Assembly: GCA_000437375.1 (NCBI GenBank)
Contig: FR898232.1
Span: 37,361-52,795 of the forward strand
Direction of reading: 5' to 3'
From: Eubacterium sp. CAG:841
GTDB lineage: Bacteria > Bacillota > Clostridia > Oscillospirales > CAG-272
DNA length: 15,435 bases
The translations under genes and the position numbers were made by a program. Positions 6,976 to 12,965 of this stretch are shown piece after piece (positions within the stretch are counted from its first letter, which is position 1; every line of letters begins with the position of its first letter). Under the pieces are notes generated by a model. The model was not told the DNA's origin and searched no databases. It saw only the letters and a program-made list of their open reading frames with translations.

Positions 6976-8256
6976 TTACGGAACATTTACTCCGTATATC
7001 TGAGAAAGCATCAGCCAATTTGAATTGAACGGACGCATCGCGTTCCAATATCCCACGCCGAAAAATCCGTATTCATTCGGAAGAGAAAGCTTTGCTTCTA
7101 TTGAGCGCGGATCTTCAAACCACACCTCATGCCGGGCGTCGCCGGAATAATAATTGAAATAAGGCGATTGCGCTGTTTCATCAAATCTTATTTCCGCATT
7201 GTTTTGGATTGCTATTCTCACGGCTTCTTCGTTTGATATAAGCTTTGCGCGGGTTTCTCCCGATTTGTACGGGAGTGTCCAATCGTAACCGTAGTTAGGG
7301 ATTCCCATAATAATTTTTTCGGGCGGGATCTCTGTTACGGCATAATCAAGCACGCGACGCACGGCGTTTATCGGAGCTACCGCCATCGGCGGACCATAGG
7401 TGTATCCCCATTCGTATGTCATAAGAAAAACTTTATCCGCCGCCGCACCTATTTTATCGTAAAGATGCCCTTCGTACAAAAGTCCGGGTTGTGAGGCGGA
7501 GGTTTTAGGTGCGAGCGCGGCGTAAACGGTATAGCCGTAAGGCGCAAGTGCCGCTCTTGCCTTTGCAATGAAATCTGCATATGATTCGGCGTCATATGCA
7601 AAAACGAATTCAAAGTCGATGTCAAGTCCGCCGTAGCCTTTTTCCGTCATTTCGGCGATGATCTCACTTATCAGGTTATTCTGCGCTTCTTCGGATGCGA
7701 AAAGCTCGCTTGCAAGCTCGTTTGAAAATCCGCCGCTTTCGGTGAGGGTTGAAATGTGCATGAGCGGCATGGTACCGTAATTACTGCACGCTGAAAGCAG
7801 CTTCGAATCGGGTAGGGACAGCAGAGTTCCGTCCGATGTAAAGCCGTATGTAAACGGCGCAAGTGCTGACAGGTAGGGGAGCGTTTGCCTCAGGATGCGT
7901 TCCTCTATGAAAGTATATGCATATGCGTAAGAAAACATTTCGTCATCCGGTTTTTCGGCAAATTCTATGACAAGCGTCTGTCCTACCGAAAGAGGAACAT
8001 ATCCGCCGCATAGCGAAGGATTTTTGCGGAACAGATCGTTTTGTGTTATTCCGTAACGCGAGCATACGGAAAATACGGTGTCTCCCCGCATAACGGTGTG
8101 CGTTTGTACGGGAGAAAGAATTAAAAGCGACTGTCCTACCGCAAGCGGATACGGGGGAAGCAGTCCGTTCCATTCCGCGATAAGCGCAGGCGCAGAGCCG
8201 AAGGCTCCGGCTATCGAGTACAGAGAATCGCCCGATTTTACTGTATATAAGGACAA
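6976..8256 (-). CDS. LysM-LysM-GH18 spore peptidoglycan hydrolase, YaaH/SleL type
   Basis: This 426-residue protein has two N-terminal LysM domains (about residues 2-47 and 52-98, each with YTVKSGDSL- or HTVMRGDTV-type openings) and a glycoside hydrolase 18 domain (about 105-420). The GH18 active-site motif DxxDxDxE is present as GGLDIDFE, with Glu216 as the predicted catalytic acid. MTYEW and GIPNYGYDW are further family landmarks. The layout, the lack of a signal peptide and the length match Bacillus YaaH and SleL, N-acetylglucosaminidases in the spore coat/cortex that degrade cortex muropeptides during germination. The start is TTG at 8254-8256, fixed by AAGGGG at 8264-8269 with 7-nt spacing and by the LysM domain starting at residue 3. 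This ribosome site and start lie inside the terminator of the upstream lipoprotein gene. A candidate sporulation promoter overlaps the same hairpin. Confidence 0.92.
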   Translation of the reverse strand: MSLYTVKSGDSLYSIAGAFGSAPALIAEWNGLLPPYPLAVGQSLLILSPVQTHTVMRGDTVFSVCSRYGITQNDLFRKNPSLCGGYVPLSVGQTLVIEFAEKPDDEMFSYAYAYTFIEERILRQTLPYLSALAPFTYGFTSDGTLLSLPDSKLLSACSNYGTMPLMHISTLTESGGFSNELASELFASEEAQNNLISEIIAEMTEKGYGGLDIDFEFVFAYDAESYADFIAKARAALAPYGYTVYAALAPKTSASQPGLLYEGHLYDKIGAAADKVFLMTYEWGYTYGPPMAVAPINAVRRVLDYAVTEIPPEKIIMGIPNYGYDWTLPYKSGETRAKLISNEEAVRIAIQNNAEIRFDETAQSPYFNYYSGDARHEVWFEDPRSIEAKLSLPNEYGFFGVGYWNAMRPFNSNWLMLSQIYGVNVP

Positions 8257-8261
8257 AAAAA

Positions 8262-8305
8262 CACCCCTTTACAACATGGTTATCTTTCCATGTTATGAAG
8301 GGGTG
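8262..8305 (-). terminator. Long interrupted hairpin: terminator of the LRR lipoprotein that also contains the ribosome site of the GH18 gene
   Basis: Two stems are stacked: an outer 8-bp stem (8262-8269 with 8298-8305, CACCCCTT / AAGGGGTG) and an inner 7-bp stem (8273-8279 with 8288-8294), separated by a 3x3 internal loop. On the minus strand seven T follow immediately (8255-8261). It lies 14 bases past the stop at 8320. The 3' arm contains the AAGGGG ribosome site, and the last T bases form the TTG start of the next gene. Confidence 0.82.
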
Positions 8306-8317
8306 AAGTTTTTTGTT
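8290..8317 (-). promoter_or_regulatory. Possible sporulation (sigma-K/sigma-E type) promoter for the GH18 gene
   Basis: On the minus strand, CATAACAT (8290-8297) resembles the CATAnnnT -10 element of the mother-cell sigma factors. An AACA at 8314-8317 lies 16 bases upstream, as expected for the AC-centred sigma-K -35. Initiation near 8283 would exclude most of the 5' arm of the terminator hairpin and so leave the ribosome site free. Short degenerate motifs like this occur by chance. Confidence 0.4.
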
Positions 8318-8319
8318 AA

Positions 8320-9105
8320 TCAGCCGACGTACGTTATCTGAACGTTGGGAGAACCGTTGAATATCTCAGATTCCTGAGCACGGAACGCTTCGGGAAGTGT
8401 TACCGTTTTGAGCGATGAGCAACCTGAGAAGGCGCCTTTTCCTATTGTAGTGACGGAAGAAGGAACAATTATGGACTCTATTGACGTGCATCCCTGAAAA
8501 GCATTTGCGCCGATTTCTTTAAGCGTTGAAGGAAGCGTAAGCTCTTTAAGGCTTCCGCAACACCAGAATGTCATTTCTCCGATAGCTTCAAGACCTTCGG
8601 CAAAGTTTATTTTTTCAAGTTTGAGCGCGCCGAGGAAAGCGCCGGAGCTTATTGTTTTTACGGATGCGGGAATTGTAAGTTCCTTTATATTGTGGATGGA
8701 CTGACCTATTCTTGCGTTGCTGTTGCTTCCTATGCGGATAACATCATAAGTTGTATCCTTGTATGTGTACGTGGAAGGAATAACGAGTGCTTCGCCGTTT
8801 CCGGACCAGTTGATAACAGCTGCGGCGTAATACTTGCCGTCGTCATTCTTGAGTATTCTGTAAAGAAAATCTCCGTCTTTAACTTCTTTGTGTCTTTCAA
8901 CGGTAGTTGTGGTTTCGGCAGGAGTTGTTTCAGTTGTTTCCGCACCCTGGTTTCCGGTTGTTCCTGTACCGCCCGCAGTCGTGGTTGCCTCCGTAGTGGT
9001 TGTGTTGACTGTTATATCGGGATTTGGGGTGGGATTTTTTTTGCAGGCTGCCGCGCAGGCAACTATAAATGTAAGAACGAGAAATAAAGCAGCAAATTTT
9101 TTCAT
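8320..9105 (-). CDS. BspA-like leucine-rich-repeat (LRR_5) lipoprotein
   Basis: This 261-residue surface protein starts with a lipoprotein signal; the better lipobox is IVAC (Cys17), with AAAC (Cys21) as alternative. A Thr-rich, low-complexity linker (about residues 24-70) probably spans the cell wall. It is followed by a short beta segment (75-110) and at least four LRR_5-type repeats (about 135-250) of the pattern LTIPASVKTISSGAF, with ITYVG at the end. LRR_5/BspA-like proteins are common in gut Firmicutes and are linked to adhesion or host/community interaction; no specific ligand can be read from sequence. The ATG start has AAGGA about 11 bases upstream. It has a near-consensus promoter (9159-9187) and its own terminator, so it is normally a single-gene unit, with the GH18 gene downstream reached only by read-through or its own promoter. 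Confidence 0.9.
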   Translation of the reverse strand: MKKFAALFLVLTFIVACAAACKKNPTPNPDITVNTTTTEATTTAGGTGTTGNQGAETTETTPAETTTTVERHKEVKDGDFLYRILKNDDGKYYAAAVINWSGNGEALVIPSTYTYKDTTYDVIRIGSNSNARIGQSIHNIKELTIPASVKTISSGAFLGALKLEKINFAEGLEAIGEMTFWCCGSLKELTLPSTLKEIGANAFQGCTSIESIIVPSSVTTIGKGAFSGCSSLKTVTLPEAFRAQESEIFNGSPNVQITYVG

Positions 9106-9158
9106 ATATTTATTTATCCTTATTAAAAATATTCAGCTATAAGCTTATATGCGTATCA

Positions 9159-9187
9159 ATGATATCACAATCGGGGCGTTTTGTCAA
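9159..9187 (-). promoter_or_regulatory. Sigma-A promoter for the LRR lipoprotein
   Basis: On the minus strand, a perfect TTGACA (9182-9187) and TATCAT (9159-9164) are separated by 17 bases. Expected initiation is near 9152, leaving a leader of about 47 bases. Confidence 0.85.
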
Positions 9188-9210
9188 TAAAATTAACCAA
9201 ATGTTAAAAT
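9181..9210 (+). promoter_or_regulatory. Weaker promoter candidate for the YtvI/SpoIVFB-like pair
   Basis: TTGTCA (9181-9186) and TAAAAT (9205-9210) are separated by 18 bases on the plus strand. The -35 box uses the same base pairs as the -35 of the divergent promoter. If the genes are sporulation-specific a different sigma factor may be used; no clear match was seen. Confidence 0.4.
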
Positions 9211-9232
9211 ATAACGAGAAAGGGGAAGAATT

Positions 9233-10261
9233 ATGTCTGAGGCGACAAAGTCAGCTGTGACGGTGATTTTTGCTGCTTGCGCCGTGACTCTGGGAATGAA
9301 AATTTTTTTCGCGCCGCTTGCTCCTTTTATTTTCGGCTTTGCGGTTGCATTTCTCTCCGTAAAAAGTGCCGAAAAGCTTGGATTTCACAGAAGCGCAGCA
9401 AAAAAGCGGATATCGGCATTTATATCCGTGCTCATTTATGCTATACTCATCGGAATCATAGCTCTTGCCGGCAGAATGATATATAAACAGCTGAGCGAGA
9501 TGTACTATGCATTGCGGCGCGACGAGGGTAAAATAAGTGCTTTGCTCGGGAAACTAAAGCTTTTGCCGGATTTTATTTCTGAAAAAATATTTCATGGCGA
9601 CGATGACGAAACAGGAGAGATAATTTTAACACTTGTAAAAAAGCTTACCGATTCGGTATTTTCGGCGGTGTCGTCATTGCTTGGAAAAATCGCTGCTGAA
9701 GTGCCTTCAATATTGCTTTTTTTCTTTGCGGCAATCTTTTCCGGAATAATGTTCTGCTTCGGATTTGATGAAATTTCAGGGCTTGTAAAAAAGTATATTC
9801 CGACAGGAAAAATAAAAACAAGCGCGGCGAGAGCCGTATGGAAAACTTTTTGCTCGGAAGCGCTTATAGCGTTTTTTATGTTTTCTTTGCTTTATCTCGG
9901 ATTTTCGGTTCTGGGAGTAAGATATTCTCTTGCATTATCCGTTATAACCGCGATGCTTGATGCGCTTCCTGCGATAGGCACCGGCATTGTGCTTGCACCG
10001 TATGCGACAATATCATTTCTTTCGGGCGAAAGAAAGGCTGCGCTGTTCCTTATAATATTATGGGGAATAACCGCACTTGCAAGACAGGTACTTGAACCCA
10101 AGCTGATAGGCGAAGGAGCGGGAATCCCTCCGGTGCTTTCTCTTTTTGCAATGTATGCCGGAATAAAGCTTTTCGGCGGAGTCGGTGCTGTGTTTTCTCC
10201 GCTTGCTGTCTCTGTGATAGCAACCGTTATAAAAGATAAAAAGGAAATGACATCGTTATGA
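9233..10261 (+). CDS. ytvI: AI-2E family permease, YtvI-like sporulation membrane protein
   Basis: This 342-residue protein has the AI-2E transporter family layout. There are two N-terminal helix pairs (about residues 8-45 and 60-85), a soluble or amphipathic insert (about 88-150), then a cluster of helices (150-175, 208-260, 270-335). The C-terminal signature ITAMLDALPAIGTGIVLAPY, followed by RQVLEPKLIGEGAGIPPVLS, is typical and closest, from memory, to YtvI, a member associated with sporulation in Bacillus. The transported substrate is not known. The ATG has AGGGG 8 bases upstream. The last codon overlaps the next gene's start in an ATGA (10258-10261), so it is translationally coupled to the SpoIVFB-like protease, which supports a sporulation role. 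Naming it YtvI rather than a general AI-2E permease is the less certain part. Confidence 0.88.
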   Translation: MSEATKSAVTVIFAACAVTLGMKIFFAPLAPFIFGFAVAFLSVKSAEKLGFHRSAAKKRISAFISVLIYAILIGIIALAGRMIYKQLSEMYYALRRDEGKISALLGKLKLLPDFISEKIFHGDDDETGEIILTLVKKLTDSVFSAVSSLLGKIAAEVPSILLFFFAAIFSGIMFCFGFDEISGLVKKYIPTGKIKTSAARAVWKTFCSEALIAFFMFSLLYLGFSVLGVRYSLALSVITAMLDALPAIGTGIVLAPYATISFLSGERKAALFLIILWGITALARQVLEPKLIGEGAGIPPVLSLFAMYAGIKLFGGVGAVFSPLAVSVIATVIKDKKEMTSL

Positions 10262-10836
10262 GGTCGCTTCGTTTTTCAGTTCATCCTTTTGCCGCGGCGG
10301 GAATTTTTCTGCTTCTCTTTGCCGTCCCGAGGGAGCAAAGCTTTTCGGTTATAGTCGTAACCGTGCTTCATGAGATAGGTCATGGGACAGCGGCGCTTCT
10401 GCTTGGAAAAAGAATAGAAAAAATTACACTCATGCCGGTGGGAATAAATATGAAGCTATCGGCGGCGTCATCTTATGCCGAGGAGATGCTTATAGCTTTT
10501 GCCGGACCGCTTGAGAATATATTTATAATCCTCTGCTCGCGATATTTTCCCTGCGCAGAAAATATAAGGTTGTTTTCGGAGATAACTCTTGCCGTTAATA
10601 TGCTTCCTATGGCGACGCTTGACGGCGGAAGGATAATTTCTTCAGCAGCCTCTTTTATATTTGGAGAAGGCGTGGGAGAAAAAGTGGTTAAATTTACAAC
10701 GGCGGTCAGCTTGTTTTTCATTTGGATGCTTGCCGTTTATATATTTTTTTACACAGCGGAAAATGCTACGCTTCTGATATTTTGCTCATATCTTTTTGCA
10801 GGATATTTATTACAAAAAAGCAATTGCGTATCATAA
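10258..10836 (+). CDS. spoIVFB: SpoIVFB-like M50 site-2 intramembrane metalloprotease, short form without CBS domain
   Basis: This 192-residue multi-pass membrane protein carries both zinc-protease motifs of the M50 family: HEIGH at residues 38-42 (His38 and His42 as ligands, Glu39 catalytic) and NMLPMATLDGG at 114-124 with the third ligand Asp122. An AGPLENI block (82-88) lies between them. The size and order of helices fit SpoIVFB, which cuts pro-sigma-K in the membrane around the forespore. Bacillus SpoIVFB is about 290 residues with a C-terminal CBS domain that senses ATP and contacts pro-sigma-K; here the chain ends after the last helix, so the CBS part is absent. It overlaps the ytvI-like gene by ATGA and shares this window with pro-sigma-K. 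Other short M50 proteases exist, so the substrate assignment is an inference supported by context. Confidence 0.82.
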   Translation: MRSLRFSVHPFAAAGIFLLLFAVPREQSFSVIVVTVLHEIGHGTAALLLGKRIEKITLMPVGINMKLSAASSYAEEMLIAFAGPLENIFIILCSRYFPCAENIRLFSEITLAVNMLPMATLDGGRIISSAASFIFGEGVGEKVVKFTTAVSLFFIWMLAVYIFFYTAENATLLIFCSYLFAGYLLQKSNCVS

Positions 10837-10848
10837 TTTAATTATGTG

Positions 10849-10877
10849 TTGATTATTATTATAACATATGATATAAT
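10849..10877 (+). promoter_or_regulatory. Sigma-A promoter for the DUF896 gene
   Basis: TTGATT (10849-10854) and TATAAT (10872-10877) are separated by 17 bases. Initiation is expected near 10884, 37 bases before the ATG. Confidence 0.82.
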
Positions 10878-10920
10878 ATTTCTGCTAAGTAAGGTAGCAA
10901 TTTGAAAGGAAGTATTAAAA

Positions 10921-11139
10921 ATGAAGGATGAGCTTACAAGAAGAATAAACGATCTTGCCCATAAAGAAAAATCAGAAGGGCTTACAGAAGAAGAAAAAGC
11001 AGAACAGATAAAACTGCGAGATGAATTTCGCAGACGTTTTCGCGCGAGCTTTGCCGGACAATTGGAAAATACGGTTATAAAACGTCCGGATGGAACAATA
11101 GAGAAACTTTCGGAGCTGCGAAAGAAAGAGCTTGAATAA
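10921..11139 (+). CDS. DUF896 family small protein (YnzC-like)
   Basis: This 72-residue, highly charged helical protein matches the DUF896 pattern: RINDLAHKEKSEGLTEEEKAEQ then LRDEFRRRFRASFAGQLEN and a short C-terminal segment with PDGT. Bacillus YnzC, the family example, folds as a two-helix hairpin and is encoded with the SOS-induced yneA cluster; the biochemical role is unknown. Here it stands alone, with no SOS genes nearby. The ATG has AAGGA 10 bases upstream, a good sigma-A promoter and a strong terminator immediately after the gene, so it is an independent vegetative transcription unit rather than part of the preceding protease operon. Confidence 0.92.
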   Translation: MKDELTRRINDLAHKEKSEGLTEEEKAEQIKLRDEFRRRFRASFAGQLENTVIKRPDGTIEKLSELRKKELE

Positions 11140-11148
11140 AAAATAGCA

Positions 11149-11173
11149 AAAACCCCGCTGACAGCGGGGTTTT
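11149..11173 (+). terminator. Rho-independent terminator of the DUF896 gene
   Basis: A 10-bp stem (AAAACCCCGC, 11149-11158, with GCGGGGTTTT, 11164-11173) closes a 5-nt loop, with the U-tract formed by the end of the stem. It starts 9 bases past the stop. Confidence 0.92.
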
Positions 11174-11194
11174 ATAAGCCGAAAGATATCACAG

Positions 11195-11229
11195 AAAAAA
11201 TTCCTGCCCGAAAAGGACAGGAATTTTTT
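11195..11229. terminator. Terminator of the CNNM/CorC gene, potentially bidirectional
   Basis: A 12-bp stem (AAAAAATTCCTG, 11195-11206, with CAGGAATTTTTT, 11218-11229) has A/T runs at its base on both sides. It lies 3 bases past the stop codon of the minus-strand gene and can also back up the preceding plus-strand terminator. Confidence 0.88.
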
Positions 11230-11232
11230 GTT

Positions 11233-12678
11233 TTACTCTTTCTCTTTTTTGTCTTTGTCGTCGCTGTTTTCATCCGCAGGGGGATCAAGCAGGCAAACTA
11301 CGGTTCTTTCTATTCTGTGGTCTTTTATTTCGGTGACCTTTATTGAAAGATGTTCGGTTTCGGCTGTCAATGTTGTGCCGTCTTCGGGTATCGTACCGAT
11401 TATGCCCATTACATAACCGCCAAAGGTGTCGCAATCGCTTTCCTCTTCAAGCGTTATGCCGAGCGCTTCTATAACGTCGTCTATCGGTGCACTGCCGCTT
11501 ATTTTCCATGTTTTTGAATCGATAGGTTCGATCTCTTTCTCGGGTTCCTTGTTTATTTCGTTGTTTTCTTCAAGATCGCCGACGATACATTCTATAAGGT
11601 CTGTCATTGTTACGATGCCGCTCATACCGCCGTATTCGTCAAGAACGACGGCAAAATAGTTGTGCGTCTTTTTCATATTTTTGAAAAGGACATCGGCTTT
11701 TACGGCTTCGGGAACGAGATATGCGGGTTTCACAGCTTCTTTCAGCACGTTTTCGCGGCTTTTATCCGTAAGACGGAAATAATCTTTTGCATTGAGAACA
11801 CCTATAACATTGTCTACGCTTTCTTCGCAAATGGGGAAATATGTGTGACGACTTTCGTGAATGGTTTCCTCCCATTCCTCAGCTGTCTCATCCATCCAAA
11901 GAAGTGATATCTCCGTGCGGTGAGTTGCTATTTCATCCGCGGTGAGGTCGTCAAATTCGAACACGTTCTGAATCAGTTCTTTTTCTTCAACGTCTATCGC
12001 ACCCTTTTCGCTTCCGGCGTCAACCATCATGCGGATTTCTTCTTCCGTAACTTCTTCTTCCTCTGCGTTAGGGTCGATACCGAGAAGGCGAAGAACGCCG
12101 TTTGTCGAAATGGTAAGAAACCATACTATAGGAGCGAATATTATTGAAACAAAACGCAACATTCCGGACATGCCGAGAGCGAGTTGCTCTGTTTTTTTCA
12201 TTGCGAGTCTCTTCGGAACGAGTTCGCCGAAAATAAGCGTGAAATATGAAAGTATAAGCGTTACAAGGATGACGGAAACGGAGTTTATAACATCCTTTGA
12301 AACGGGACCGCCCTCTTTATAGAGCCAGTTGACTATATAACCGGCAAAGTTATCTGCAGCGAAAGCACTTCCGAGAAATCCGGCAAGAGTTATTGCAACC
12401 TGAATTGTGGAAAGAAATTTTGCCGGCTGTTCAGTAAGCTTTGCCAGCTTCTTTGCTTTTTTATCACCCTTTGCCACAAGCTGGTCGAGCTTTGCGCCGT
12501 TCATTGAAATTACTGCGATTTCGGCGCAGGCAAATACTGCGTTCAGGAATATAAGAAGTACCTGAAAAAGTATTTGGAGAATAAGGGTGTTGCCACTTCC
12601 GTCCGTTGCAGTAGCGGATGCAGAAGCATTGAGTGACATGGGTGTTATCAGATTAGATAAGGGATAAGGGTCTGCCAT
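11233..12678 (-). CDS. CNNM/CBS/CorC-HlyC family protein (divalent cation efflux, 'hemolysin' family)
   Basis: This 481-residue membrane protein has the standard three-part layout. The CNNM transmembrane domain (about residues 30-225) has the small-residue and Asn/Glu-rich helix with NAVFACAEIAVISMN and the FGELVPKRLA block. A CBS pair follows (about 240-360, the second with DEYGGMSGIVTMTDLIE). A C-terminal CorC_HlyC domain (about 375-465) has GGYVMGIIG. The family is now mainly associated with Mg2+ (and Co2+) export or homeostasis; the older 'hemolysin' name is misleading. The ATG at 12678 is 12 nt from GGAGG (12691-12695), longer than usual. A strong promoter and a leader with an internal terminator precede it, pointing to premature-termination control, plausibly by a metal ion. 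It is a single-gene unit ending at a strong terminator. Confidence 0.93.
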   Translation of the reverse strand: MADPYPLSNLITPMSLNASASATATDGSGNTLILQILFQVLLIFLNAVFACAEIAVISMNGAKLDQLVAKGDKKAKKLAKLTEQPAKFLSTIQVAITLAGFLGSAFAADNFAGYIVNWLYKEGGPVSKDVINSVSVILVTLILSYFTLIFGELVPKRLAMKKTEQLALGMSGMLRFVSIIFAPIVWFLTISTNGVLRLLGIDPNAEEEEVTEEEIRMMVDAGSEKGAIDVEEKELIQNVFEFDDLTADEIATHRTEISLLWMDETAEEWEETIHESRHTYFPICEESVDNVIGVLNAKDYFRLTDKSRENVLKEAVKPAYLVPEAVKADVLFKNMKKTHNYFAVVLDEYGGMSGIVTMTDLIECIVGDLEENNEINKEPEKEIEPIDSKTWKISGSAPIDDVIEALGITLEEESDCDTFGGYVMGIIGTIPEDGTTLTAETEHLSIKVTEIKDHRIERTVVCLLDPPADENSDDKDKKEKE

Positions 12679-12740
12679 AAGAAATGTTTTCCTCCGGAAA
12701 AAATAAAATTATTATATGAATTTCAAGCAAAACGCAAAAA

Positions 12741-12780
12741 AGCATAGCCCGTTAGCCTCAAAAAATGAGCGGGTTATGCT
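12741..12780 (-). terminator. Intrinsic terminator inside the 5' leader of the CNNM/CorC gene
   Basis: On the minus strand, AGCATA pairs with TATGCT, then CCCG with CGGG and CTCA with TGAG, forming an interrupted 14-bp hairpin followed at once by TTTTTT (12735-12740). It lies about 90 bases downstream of the predicted transcription start and about 60 bases before the ATG, so it would stop transcription before the gene. Confidence 0.8.
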
Positions 12781-12869
12781 GAGATTATCTGTATTCCGAA
12801 TATGTACTTCGGTAAGGACTGTCGCCCGTACTGCTTTCCACTTGAAAAATCCTTTCAACTACTGTAATT
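12781..12869 (-). promoter_or_regulatory. Structured 5' leader, candidate riboswitch or attenuator of unassigned class
   Basis: The roughly 90 nt between the predicted start (about 12869) and the leader terminator can form at least two small hairpins: TTGAAA/TTTCAA, and CCGAA/TTCGG near 12797-12813 with a 7-nt loop. The leader also contains a GTACGGGCGACAGTCC block. Together with the following terminator this is the layout of a transcription-terminating riboswitch in front of a metal transporter. It does not match the M-box, yybP-ykoY or T-box signatures that I can recall. It could alternatively be a short independent RNA of about 130 nt. Confidence 0.5.
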
Positions 12870-12875
12870 AAATGT

Positions 12876-12905
12876 ATTATACCATATATATATATACGCT
12901 GTCAA
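12876..12905 (-). promoter_or_regulatory. Sigma-A promoter for the CNNM/CorC gene, with a TA tract in the spacer
   Basis: On the minus strand, perfect TTGACA (12900-12905) and TATAAT (12876-12881) are separated by 18 bases, of which 13 (12884-12896) are an alternating TA run. Confidence 0.85.
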
Positions 12906-12930
12906 TAGGAATGTGATTGTAAATAAACCG

Positions 12931-12956
12931 AAAATCCCGCATTTTTGCGGGATTTT
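12931..12956 (-). terminator. Rho-independent terminator of the beta-CASP MBL gene
   Basis: A 10-bp stem (AAAATCCCGC, 12931-12940, with GCGGGATTTT, 12947-12956) closes a 6-nt loop. On the minus strand it is followed by CGGTTTATTT. It lies 9 bases past the stop codon and separates this gene from the next promoter. Confidence 0.85.
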
Positions 12957-12965
12957 CTTATGTGT

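Noticed and set aside
10832..10846. AT-rich palindrome CATAATTTAATTATG after the protease gene as a terminator
   Set aside because: The stem is only A/T pairs with a one-base loop and no U-tract; it would be too weak to terminate.
12735..12869. Known riboswitch or T-box assignment for the exporter leader
   Set aside because: I could not see the AGGGTGG-type T-box motif or the M-box or yybP-ykoY core motifs, so no class name is given.
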